Below, piece after piece: positions 57,681-64,000 of a stretch of 64,000 bases of DNA. The stretch is taken from the NCBI RefSeq assembly GCF_044466355.1, contig NZ_JBITMQ010000010.1, positions 124,001 through 188,000 on the forward strand. Direction: 5' to 3'. Below the pieces are notes generated by a model. That model ran no database searches and had not been told where the DNA came from. It worked only from the letters and a program-made list of their open reading frames with translations. The DNA is from Actinophytocola sp044466355 (GTDB lineage Bacteria; Actinomycetota; Actinomycetes; Mycobacteriales; Pseudonocardiaceae). Made by a program: the position numbers and the translations under genes. How positions within the stretch are numbered: position 1 is the first letter of the stretch; every line of letters begins with the position of its first letter.

Positions 57681-58547
57681 TCAGCCGCGCTTGTACTTCT
57701 CCCACCACGTGAACGCCACGCGGTACGCCTCTGGGGTGTTGTCGGCGGCGTGGTTCGCCAGGCCGTTCCTGCCGTAGTAGTAGTCGTGGACCTGGTTGCG
57801 CGCGGGCCGCGACATGTCCGGGTCGGAGATGCCGTTGGCGTGGATGTGGTAGGCGAACCCGTCCGACGGGGTGCGCAGCCACGCGGCGAAGCCGACGGTG
57901 CGCAGCGCCCTGATCGTCTGCCAGCGCTGGGTGCTGGTCAGGCCGCTGACGCTGATGTCGACCACGCCGCCGCCGTCGTGGGTACCGGCCGAGTCGGGGT
58001 TGCTCGACGTGTAGGAGCCCTGCGTCAGCGTCAGGCCCCAGGACAACCTGGCGTCGGCCGCCCGCAGCATGTTCGCGGTCCGGGTGTTGACCCGCCGCCC
58101 GCCGTAGGAGTCGGTGCGCGAGCCGGTCGTCACCACCCTGGTCACGTCGAACCGGCCCGACCCGAGCTGTGTCAGCGACGTGCGGCCCGGAACGCCGTTC
58201 GCGTCGATGCCGGAGAAGCCGAGCCTGCGCTGCCACGCGGCGTACGCGTCGAGTGTGGCCGTGCCGTAGTGCCCGTCGACGTTCCCGGACGCGAGAAGGC
58301 CCTCGGCCCGCAACGCCTGTTCGACGGGGAGGACGTGCGGGCCGCAGCCCGCGGTGAGGCCCGTGCCCGCCTTCGGCGGGTCGACCTGGCAGGCGAGGAG
58401 CACCAGCTCCATGTCGACGACCGCCAGCGCGCCGACGGCCGACGCGGTCTGCGTGGCCGCGAGGGTGGGCACCGCCACCGCCGCGCCCGCGGCCATCCCG
58501 CGGGTCAGCAGCCAGCGCCTCGAGTAGGTGTCCGGTGACTGGTTCAT
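57681..58547 (-). CDS. Tat-exported protein with PG-binding domain and M15-like peptidase region
   Basis: A 288-residue protein. The N-terminus has a twin-arginine signal (YSRRWLLTRGMAAGAAVA). Residues about 75-135 form a peptidoglycan-binding type 1 domain (VDGHYGTATLDAYAAWQRRL, GIDANGVPGRTSLTQL). The C-terminal part (about 150-270) resembles M15-type D,D-carboxypeptidases or endolysins: AGTHDGGGVVDIS supplies a His and an Asp, and FAYHIHANG the last His. This pairs with the downstream M23-like gene as a probable cell-wall hydrolase operon. The start at 58547 has no strong ribosome site. It is divergent from a sensor kinase over 142 bases that hold a direct repeat. Confidence 0.82.
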   Translation of the reverse strand: MNQSPDTYSRRWLLTRGMAAGAAVAVPTLAATQTASAVGALAVVDMELVLLACQVDPPKAGTGLTAGCGPHVLPVEQALRAEGLLASGNVDGHYGTATLDAYAAWQRRLGFSGIDANGVPGRTSLTQLGSGRFDVTRVVTTGSRTDSYGGRRVNTRTANMLRAADARLSWGLTLTQGSYTSSNPDSAGTHDGGGVVDISVSGLTSTQRWQTIRALRTVGFAAWLRTPSDGFAYHIHANGISDPDMSRPARNQVHDYYYGRNGLANHAADNTPEAYRVAFTWWEKYKRG

Positions 58548-58593
58548 CCACGTGCTCCGTTCGCCCGGGGTTCGTGGGCATGCTCACAACCCC

Positions 58594-58612
58594 GCGTACA
58601 AGAGGCGTACAA
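58594..58612. promoter_or_regulatory. Direct repeat GCGTACAA-GAG-GCGTACAA in the divergent spacer
   Basis: Two identical 8-mers at 58594-58601 and 58605-58612 are spaced by exactly 11 bases start-to-start, one helical turn. They lie between the cell-wall hydrolase operon and the sensor-kinase operon. Such repeats are typical binding sites for NarL-type response regulators. The repeat is seen; that the regulator at 60902 binds it is inferred from position. Confidence 0.55.
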
Positions 58613-58689
58613 ACGGGACGCGGTCAGCGGGTCCGGTAAGTTCTGCCGCGCGAGGTTCGACCGAGTTCGAGGGGCCGGGCGAGGTACAC

Positions 58690-59811
58690 GTGGCGGGCGA
58701 GGCCGAGCGGCTGCTGGGGCGGTTCTGCCGCCGCTACGCCGCGACCGTGCGCGTCGCGACCGTGGTGCCCATCGCCGCGATCGCCCCGCTCCGGGCCGAC
58801 GACGACGTGTTCACCGCCACCGTGCTGGTGATGGCCGCGGCGGTGCTGTGGACGGCAGGTCAGGCGTGGTGGTTGCGCCGGACGGAACGCGTCGGACCGG
58901 TGGTGGTCGCCCTCGACGTGGCGGTGCTGCTCGGCCTCGCCACGAGCGTGCTGTGGACCGACGCGGTCGACGGCGGCAACACGGGGTGGCTTCGGTTGCT
59001 GATCACCTTCGCCTGCCTGACCTGGCAGTGGTACACCCCGCCGCTCACCGGTGCCGTCGCGGTGGTCGTGACCGCGGGCGGGTGGCTGGCCATCCTCATC
59101 GCGGCCGACGCGCCCGCCGACCTCGAACGCGCGGCCGTGTGGGTGCTGGTGGTGGCCGCGCTGTCCCGGCTCGCGCTGGTGCTCGTCACCCGTGCCGCGC
59201 GGCGCGCCGACCGGATCGCGGCCGAGGCGGCGCGGGCCGGCCGGGAGGCCGCGGTCGCGGCGGCCGTGCGTGCCGAGGAACGGGAGCTGGTGACCTCGCT
59301 GCACGACACCGCGGCGACCACCCTGCTGATGGTGGGGGTCGGGCAGGTCCCGCCCGGCACGGCGTGGCTCGCCCCGCAGGCACGGCGGGACCTGGAGCGG
59401 ATGCGGTCGCACGGCGGGCAGGCACCGGAACGGGCCGACCTCGTCGACCTGCTGCGCGCCGATCTCGACGCCGGCCACCTGACCGTCGACGTCGACGCAC
59501 CGCCCCGGCTGTCACTGCCGTTCGACGTGGCGGGCGCGGTCGCGGGCGCGGCGGGCGAGGCGCTCAACAACGTCCGCCGCCACGCCGGGACCGACCGCGC
59601 GACGGTCCGCGTCACCGGGAACGAGTCGGAGGTGTCGGTCGAGGTCGCCGACGACGGGACGGGCTTCGCGGCCAACGGCGGCCGACCGGCCGGGCGCGGC
59701 CTGCGGGAGTCCGTGCACGGCCGGATGGCGCGGATCGGCGGCACCGCCACGGTCACCTCCGCCGAGGGTGCGGGCACGGTGGTACGGCTGAAGTGGCGGG
59801 CCCCGGCATGA
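58690..59811 (+). CDS. Sensor histidine kinase (intact member of a kinase pair)
   Basis: A 373-residue kinase. The N-terminal half has four or five hydrophobic helices (TVRVATVVPIAAIAPL, VFTATVLVMAAAVLW, GPVVVALDVAVLLGLA, LRLLITFACLTW, AVAVVVTAGGWLAILI). His205 in VTSLHDTAATTLLMV is the phospho-acceptor; the ATPase domain has GEALNNVRRHAG (N-box) and VADDGTGFAANGG (G1-box). GTG 58690 has GAGG five bases upstream. Its stop overlaps the start of the second kinase-like gene by four bases (ATGA), and a response regulator follows. Confidence 0.87.
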   Translation: MAGEAERLLGRFCRRYAATVRVATVVPIAAIAPLRADDDVFTATVLVMAAAVLWTAGQAWWLRRTERVGPVVVALDVAVLLGLATSVLWTDAVDGGNTGWLRLLITFACLTWQWYTPPLTGAVAVVVTAGGWLAILIAADAPADLERAAVWVLVVAALSRLALVLVTRAARRADRIAAEAARAGREAAVAAAVRAEERELVTSLHDTAATTLLMVGVGQVPPGTAWLAPQARRDLERMRSHGGQAPERADLVDLLRADLDAGHLTVDVDAPPRLSLPFDVAGAVAGAAGEALNNVRRHAGTDRATVRVTGNESEVSVEVADDGTGFAANGGRPAGRGLRESVHGRMARIGGTATVTSAEGAGTVVRLKWRAPA

Positions 59812-60923
59812 GCGACGACGAGGCCGACGAGCAGACCAGGGCACAGCTGCGGCGCGGGCTGCGGATCGCGGTGCTGCTGGTCACCGCCGCGACCACGTTC
59901 GCGCTCGGCCTGCCCGCGGTCCTGCGGAACCTGGGCCGGTTCGACGTCCCGGCCCTCCAGGTCGTGGCGTTCGGCGCGCTGGCCGCGGTGCTCGCCGCGG
60001 AGGCCGTGCTGGTCGCGCGGCGCAGGCCGTGGCGGCGCGCCAGGTGGCTCGCGATCGCCGTCGTGCTCGCGGCGACCGTGCTCTCGTACACGGACCTGCC
60101 GCACAACCGCACGTCGACCGGCGTCGACTGGGTGTTCGGCGTGGCCAACTGGATCGGCCTCGTCGTCCTGCTCGACCGCCCGTTCCGGACCCAGATGGCC
60201 TTCCTCGTCACGCACGAGGTCCTCGCGCTGGCGAACCTGCTGCTGTTCCACGACGTCAGCCGCGGGTCGCTGGCCCGGTTCGCCACCGGCTCGGTGACCG
60301 TGTTCGGCCTTCCGCTGTGCATCGCCGTGGTCGCCGCCGTGCTGCGGCGGATCGGCACCGAGGCCGCGGCAGCCACCCGCGAACTGGAGCGCGTGCGCAC
60401 GGCCGAGGCCGTCGCGGTCACCGCGCACCGCCGCAGGGCGCAGCGGTTCGCCGAACTCTCCACCACGACCGTGCCGCTGCTCGAAGGGCTCGCCGCCGCC
60501 TCGCTCGACCCGTCGACACCCGAGGTGCGGCAACGCTGCTCGATCGAGGCGGCCAGGATGCGCAGACTGTTCGCCGAGACCGACGCGGTGGCGAACCCGC
60601 TGCTGCACGAACTGCGGCACTGCGCCGACATCGCGGACCGCAAGGGCGTCGAGGTCGAGTTCGACGCCAGGGGCACCTGGCCGGTACCGCCAGTGCCGGT
60701 CCGGCGTGCCCTGACCGACGCCGCGCTCACCGCGCTCGCCACCGCGAGCTCGTGGGCGCGGGTGACCGTGGTCGGCAGCGCCGAGGAGGTCTCGGTCAAC
60801 GTGGTCGCCGACTGCGACGAACCCGCCGAGCCCGTGCACACGACGCCGGACGTGCGGGTCGAGACCTTCGGCGGCACCGGGAAGATCTGGACGGAGGCGA
60901 CGTGGCAGCCGATGCCGACCTGA
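59808..60923 (+). CDS. Degenerate histidine-kinase-like membrane protein (pseudokinase)
   Basis: A 371-residue protein with the same layout as its upstream neighbour: about five helices (VLLVTAATTFALGLPAVLR, VPALQVVAFGALAAVLAAEA, WLAIAVVLAATVLSY), then a coiled coil (TEAAAATRELERVRTAEAVA). The expected HD phospho-acceptor motif is missing, with RRRAQRFAELSTTTVPLLEG in its place; the N-box reads LTDAALTALATAS without an asparagine, and no glycine-rich lid is present. It therefore probably neither binds ATP nor phosphorylates, but may dimerise with the active kinase. It overlaps both neighbours (ATGA at the start, 22 bases at the end), so all three are coupled. Confidence 0.78.
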   Translation: MSDDEADEQTRAQLRRGLRIAVLLVTAATTFALGLPAVLRNLGRFDVPALQVVAFGALAAVLAAEAVLVARRRPWRRARWLAIAVVLAATVLSYTDLPHNRTSTGVDWVFGVANWIGLVVLLDRPFRTQMAFLVTHEVLALANLLLFHDVSRGSLARFATGSVTVFGLPLCIAVVAAVLRRIGTEAAAATRELERVRTAEAVAVTAHRRRAQRFAELSTTTVPLLEGLAAASLDPSTPEVRQRCSIEAARMRRLFAETDAVANPLLHELRHCADIADRKGVEVEFDARGTWPVPPVPVRRALTDAALTALATASSWARVTVVGSAEEVSVNVVADCDEPAEPVHTTPDVRVETFGGTGKIWTEATWQPMPT

Positions 60924-61576
60924 TCACGGCGGTGATCGTGGACGACCACGCGGCGATCGCGGCGGGCGTCCGGTACTGGTGCGCGCAGGCGACCCCGCCG
61001 ATCGCGCTCGTCGACGCGGGCGACCGGCTCGCCGACGTGTGGACCGGTCCGGGCGCCGACGCCGACGTGGTGATCTTCGACCTGGAGCTGGTGCCGGGCA
61101 GGCCCGAGTTCGGCGAGCTGCGCAGGCTGGTGGACAGCGGGCGCCGGGTCGTCGTGTACTCCCAGCACGCCGACGACGCCACGGCCATCAAGTGCATCGA
61201 CCTCGGCGCGCTCGCGTACCTGACCAAGCGCGAGGGCCCGGAGCACCTCGTGCCCGCGATCAGGGCCGCCGCGCGGGGCGGCGACTACACCACGCCGTCG
61301 CTGTCGGGCGCGCTGATCGCCGACGAGAACCCCGGCAGGCCCCGCCTGTCGCCCCGCGAGGTCGAGGTGCTGCGGGCCTGGTTCGCCGCGCTGTCCAAGG
61401 AGCTCGTGGCCGCGAAGCTGCACATCACCGTCAAGACCGTGGACACGCACATCTCGCGGGTGCGGGCGAAGTACGCCAACGTCGGCCGGGCCGCCCGCAC
61501 GAAGAGCGAGCTGGTCTCCCGGGCGCTGGACGACGGTGTCATCACGCTCCACGAGCTCAACCAGCCGACGTGGTGA
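60902..61576 (+). CDS. NarL/FixJ-family response regulator
   Basis: A 224-residue regulator. The receiver has the acidic pair Asp14-Asp15, phospho-acceptor Asp60 in VVIFDLEL, Ser in VVVYSQHADD and Lys in AYLTKREG, so it is complete. The LuxR domain is LSPREVEVLRAWFAALSKEL with TVKTVDTHISRVRAKYANVG. GTG 60902 lies inside the pseudokinase gene. Probable targets are the divergent cell-wall hydrolase operon and its own promoter, through the direct repeat at 58594-58612. Its last 20 bases overlap the convergent SARP-type gene. Confidence 0.9.
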   Translation: MAADADLITAVIVDDHAAIAAGVRYWCAQATPPIALVDAGDRLADVWTGPGADADVVIFDLELVPGRPEFGELRRLVDSGRRVVVYSQHADDATAIKCIDLGALAYLTKREGPEHLVPAIRAAARGGDYTTPSLSGALIADENPGRPRLSPREVEVLRAWFAALSKELVAAKLHITVKTVDTHISRVRAKYANVGRAARTKSELVSRALDDGVITLHELNQPTW

Positions 61577-64000
61577 GGCGCCCGAGCCGTGCCGCGACGG
61601 CGTCCGCCCGCCGCATGCCCAGCTCGCGGTAGATCGCGAGCGCCCGCTGCCAGTGCTCGTTCGCCTCCTCGTGGTCACCGCGGTCGGCGAGGACGTCAGC
61701 GGCGCCCGCGAGCGCGTGCGCGTAGTCGTCCCGGTGCGCCTGGCCCCGCTCCGAGGCCAGCACCTCCCGGTACCACGACAGCGCCGCGTCCGCGTCACCC
61801 GCCGCCGCGCTCGCGGCGGCACGCGCGAGCAGTGCGGCGACGAGCTGGTCGGTGTCGCCGACTCCCCGTGCGATCCGCAGGGCCACGTCCAGGTGGTGCG
61901 CGGCCTCCTGGTGCTCGCCCCGCACGCTGTGCGCGATCCCGATCAGGCGCAACGCGGTGCCTTCGAGGCTGCGGTGCCCGGTGTCCAGCGCGGTCCCCAG
62001 TGCGAGGCGGGCGTACTCCATGGCCTGCCCGGCACGTCCATCGCCCGCGCACACCTCCGCGAGACCGCACAGCGCGTTCGTCTCGCTGGTCCGGTTCCCC
62101 ACCGCACGGGAGATCGCCAGCGATTCCTCGAACAGCTCGTACGCCTCCGCTGCCTCGCCGAGGGTGTACCGGATGCGCGCGAGGTTGTTGGTGGCCGGCG
62201 CGCACATGCGCACGTTGCCGAGTTCCCGGTAGCGCGCCAGCGCCTGGCGGAAGCTGTCCCCCGCCGAGGTCAGGTCACCGAGGCGCCAGTACGCGACCCC
62301 GATGTTGTTCAGCGTGGCGGCCTGCAGCGAGCGGTCGCCGACCCGCTCGTACAGCGCGAGCGCGGGCCGCAGGTGCTCGACGGCGAGGCTGATGGCACCC
62401 AGCCGCGCCGCCGCACCGCCGAGCACGCGCCGTGCGTTGGCCTCGCCCGCGATGTCGCCGAGCGACTGGGCGGCGTGCAGGGCCTTGGTGTGCAGTGTGA
62501 CCGCGTCGTCGTGGTACCCGCCGGTGTTGAGGTAGCGCCACACGGTGTCCGACAGCGCCACCAGGTACTCGGGCGGGGCGTGCTCTGCCGCGGCGAGCAG
62601 GTTGGCGCGTTCGGCGTCCAGCCAGCCGAACGCCGCGTCGTAGGTCTCGAACACCGGGAGCTCGGCGGACGACGCGGCGACCTTCGGCCTGCGTTCCGCC
62701 TCGTGCGGCGCGATCACGTCCATGGCGGCGGACGCGGTCGCGAGGTAGTAGGCGAACAGCCGGTCGGTCGCGGCGGCACGGTCGGCGGCGGCGTCGGTGG
62801 CCTCGCCCAGTTCCGCGGCGTAGGCGCGCAACAGGTCGTGCGACTGGTAGCGCCCGTCGACGGACTCGTCGACCAGGTGGGCGCGCACCAGCACGCCGAG
62901 CGCACGGCGCGTGTCCCGCAACCCGGCGCCGGCCATCGCGGCGAGGGCGTGGACGTCCAGCTCGTGGCCGGGGTGGCTGCCGAGCAGGCGGAAGACGCGG
63001 GCGACCGCGGGCTCGAGGTGCCGGTAGGACCAGGAGAACACCGCGCGCACCGCGGTGTACGGGTCGCCCGCGGCGTCGAGCAGGTCCAGCGCGTCCTGCG
63101 CCTCCGCCAGGTCGCGGACGAGGTCGCCGATGGCATGCGCCGGGCGGGCCCTGACCAGTTCCGCGCTGATCCGCAGCGCGAGCGGCAGCCGTGCGCACCG
63201 CTCGACCAGCGCCTCGACCGCGGACGGCTCGACCTCGGCCCGCGTGCCGAGCAGCTCGCGCAGCAGCACCACGGCGTCGGCGGGCGGGAGCCGCTCCAGC
63301 CCGAGCCGGTGCGCGCCGTAGCGGGCGACCAGCCCGGCGAGCGCGTCGCGGCTGGTGACCAGCGTGAAGCAGGTCGGGCCCGCGGGCAGCAGCGGCCGGA
63401 CCTGCTCGACGGTGCGCGCGTTGTCGAGCAGCACCAGCATCCGGCGCTGGTCGACCATCGTGCGGAACCGGGCCGCCCGCTCCTCGAGGTCCTCGGGGAT
63501 GGCGGCGCCGTCCAGCCCGAGCGCGCGCAGGAAGCCCGCGAGGGCGTCGGCGGCCGAGATCGGTTCGTCGGGACCGTAGCCGCGCAGGTCGACGTAGAGC
63601 CTGCCGTCGGGGAACCGGTCCCGCGTCCGGTGCGCCCAGCGCACGGCGAGCGCGGTCTTGCCCACGCCCGCCGTGCCGGTCACCACGGCGATCGCGGCCG
63701 ACGTCCCGGCGGACAGCAACCCGTCCAGCTCCGCCAGCTCGGCGTCGCGGCCGACGAACCCGCGCACGTCCATGGGCACCTGCGCCGGGGTGTCGTGCCG
63801 CAGCGGCACGGGCGGCGCGGGCGGCGCTTCTCCCGCCAGCACGCGGGCGTGCAGCGCACGCAGCCCGGGCCCCGGTTCCAGGCCGAGCTCGGACACGAGG
63901 GTCTCCCTGGCCCGCTGGTAGACCGCCAGGGCGTCGGACTGGCGCCCGGCCTGGTGCAGCGCGGTCATCAGCAACTCGTGCAGCCGCTCCCGCAGGGGGT
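61557..64000 (-). CDS. SARP/BTAD-type regulator with NB-ARC and TPR (N-terminus beyond the window)
   Basis: The C-terminal 814 or so codons are present; the DNA-binding winged helix and most of the BTAD domain lie outside. Seen are the end of BTAD (SDALAVYQRARETLVSELGL, EPGPGLRALHARVLAGE), an NB-ARC ATPase with Walker A VVTGTAGVGKTALAV, MLVLLDNARTVEQVRPL and SHDLLRAYAAELGE, and about 330 residues of TPR (SLQAATLNNIGVAYWRLGDL, EAYELFEESLAISRAVGN). It closely resembles the regulator at 37017-39764, including the central ATPase. The target is unknown. It overlaps the end of the convergent response-regulator gene. Confidence 0.9.
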   Translation of the reverse strand, partial: PLRERLHELLMTALHQAGRQSDALAVYQRARETLVSELGLEPGPGLRALHARVLAGEAPPAPPVPLRHDTPAQVPMDVRGFVGRDAELAELDGLLSAGTSAAIAVVTGTAGVGKTALAVRWAHRTRDRFPDGRLYVDLRGYGPDEPISAADALAGFLRALGLDGAAIPEDLEERAARFRTMVDQRRMLVLLDNARTVEQVRPLLPAGPTCFTLVTSRDALAGLVARYGAHRLGLERLPPADAVVLLRELLGTRAEVEPSAVEALVERCARLPLALRISAELVRARPAHAIGDLVRDLAEAQDALDLLDAAGDPYTAVRAVFSWSYRHLEPAVARVFRLLGSHPGHELDVHALAAMAGAGLRDTRRALGVLVRAHLVDESVDGRYQSHDLLRAYAAELGEATDAAADRAAATDRLFAYYLATASAAMDVIAPHEAERRPKVAASSAELPVFETYDAAFGWLDAERANLLAAAEHAPPEYLVALSDTVWRYLNTGGYHDDAVTLHTKALHAAQSLGDIAGEANARRVLGGAAARLGAISLAVEHLRPALALYERVGDRSLQAATLNNIGVAYWRLGDLTSAGDSFRQALARYRELGNVRMCAPATNNLARIRYTLGEAAEAYELFEESLAISRAVGNRTSETNALCGLAEVCAGDGRAGQAMEYARLALGTALDTGHRSLEGTALRLIGIAHSVRGEHQEAAHHLDVALRIARGVGDTDQLVAALLARAAASAAAGDADAALSWYREVLASERGQAHRDDYAHALAGAADVLADRGDHEEANEHWQRALAIYRELGMRRADAVAARLGRLTTSAG

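Noticed and set aside
1..64000. CRISPR arrays, tRNA or rRNA genes, transposases, integrases and phage genes
   Set aside because: No regularly spaced repeats, no tRNA-like T-loop/acceptor pattern and no recognisable mobile-element protein was seen on either strand.

Overview
The window is very GC-rich with strong third-position GC bias, many GTG starts, mycothiol-linked enzyme families (DinB/DUF664 and maleylpyruvate-isomerase-like), leaderless promoters, SARP/AfsR-type regulators and an arabinan-transferase (AftD-type) cell-envelope locus. This points to a filamentous actinomycete of the Pseudonocardiales (Lentzea/Saccharothrix/Actinosynnema-like). Placement is inferred from gene content only. 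No rRNA, tRNA, CRISPR array, transposase or phage gene was recognised.

Layout. 1-9.6 kb: end of a probable glycoside hydrolase, a SnoaL-like protein, an ArsB/NhaD-type transporter with a CBS protein, a two-component system (TCS), an XRE-cupin regulator divergent from a methyltransferase-DinB pair, a fibronectin-III surface protein and a secreted HNH nuclease. 9.6-19 kb: an orphan KdpD kinase, a TauE/SafE exporter, a second TCS beside a DUF6223 protein, a spermidine-synthase-like protein, and an AlkD DNA-alkylation repair gene behind a near-consensus SOS box. 19-36 kb: a frameshifted secreted protein, a 1,425-residue subtilisin-like protease, an acidic protein with duplicated DxDGD motifs, PAP2 phosphatase, divergent MerR- and TetR-controlled genes with visible operators, an orphan PemK/MazF-like toxin, a GGDEF plus HD-GYP protein, a TenA-like protein, an I36-M23 fusion and a luciferase-like monooxygenase. 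35.7-41.8 kb: a decayed carboxylesterase, structured repeats, a SARP regulator, and a MarR-controlled F420-reductase-like/glyoxalase pair.

41.8-55.2 kb is an envelope-polysaccharide region: a vWA/solute-binding protein, two methyltransferases, an AftD-type arabinofuranosyltransferase, a flippase-like protein, a polytopic membrane protein, a DUF2613-like small protein, a DUF3068 (PorA-like) protein and GT4 and GT2 glycosyltransferases. From memory this resembles the mycobacterial Rv0224c-Rv0227c and Rv0236c/Rv0236A gene set. 55.4-64 kb: a PucR regulator, two exported cell-wall hydrolase-like proteins, a divergent TCS made of an intact kinase, a degenerate kinase and a response regulator, and a second SARP-type regulator cut by the window edge.

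Two features cross gene boundaries. First, two dispersed intergenic repeat families are present, and the palindromic one (core CTGAAGGACCCCTTCAG) occurs only between convergent genes. Second, every one of the sixteen convergent junctions is either an overlap or abutment of genes or carries an inverted repeat. The control regions also show clear dyads for XRE, MerR, TetR (three copies), MarR and LexA-type regulators.
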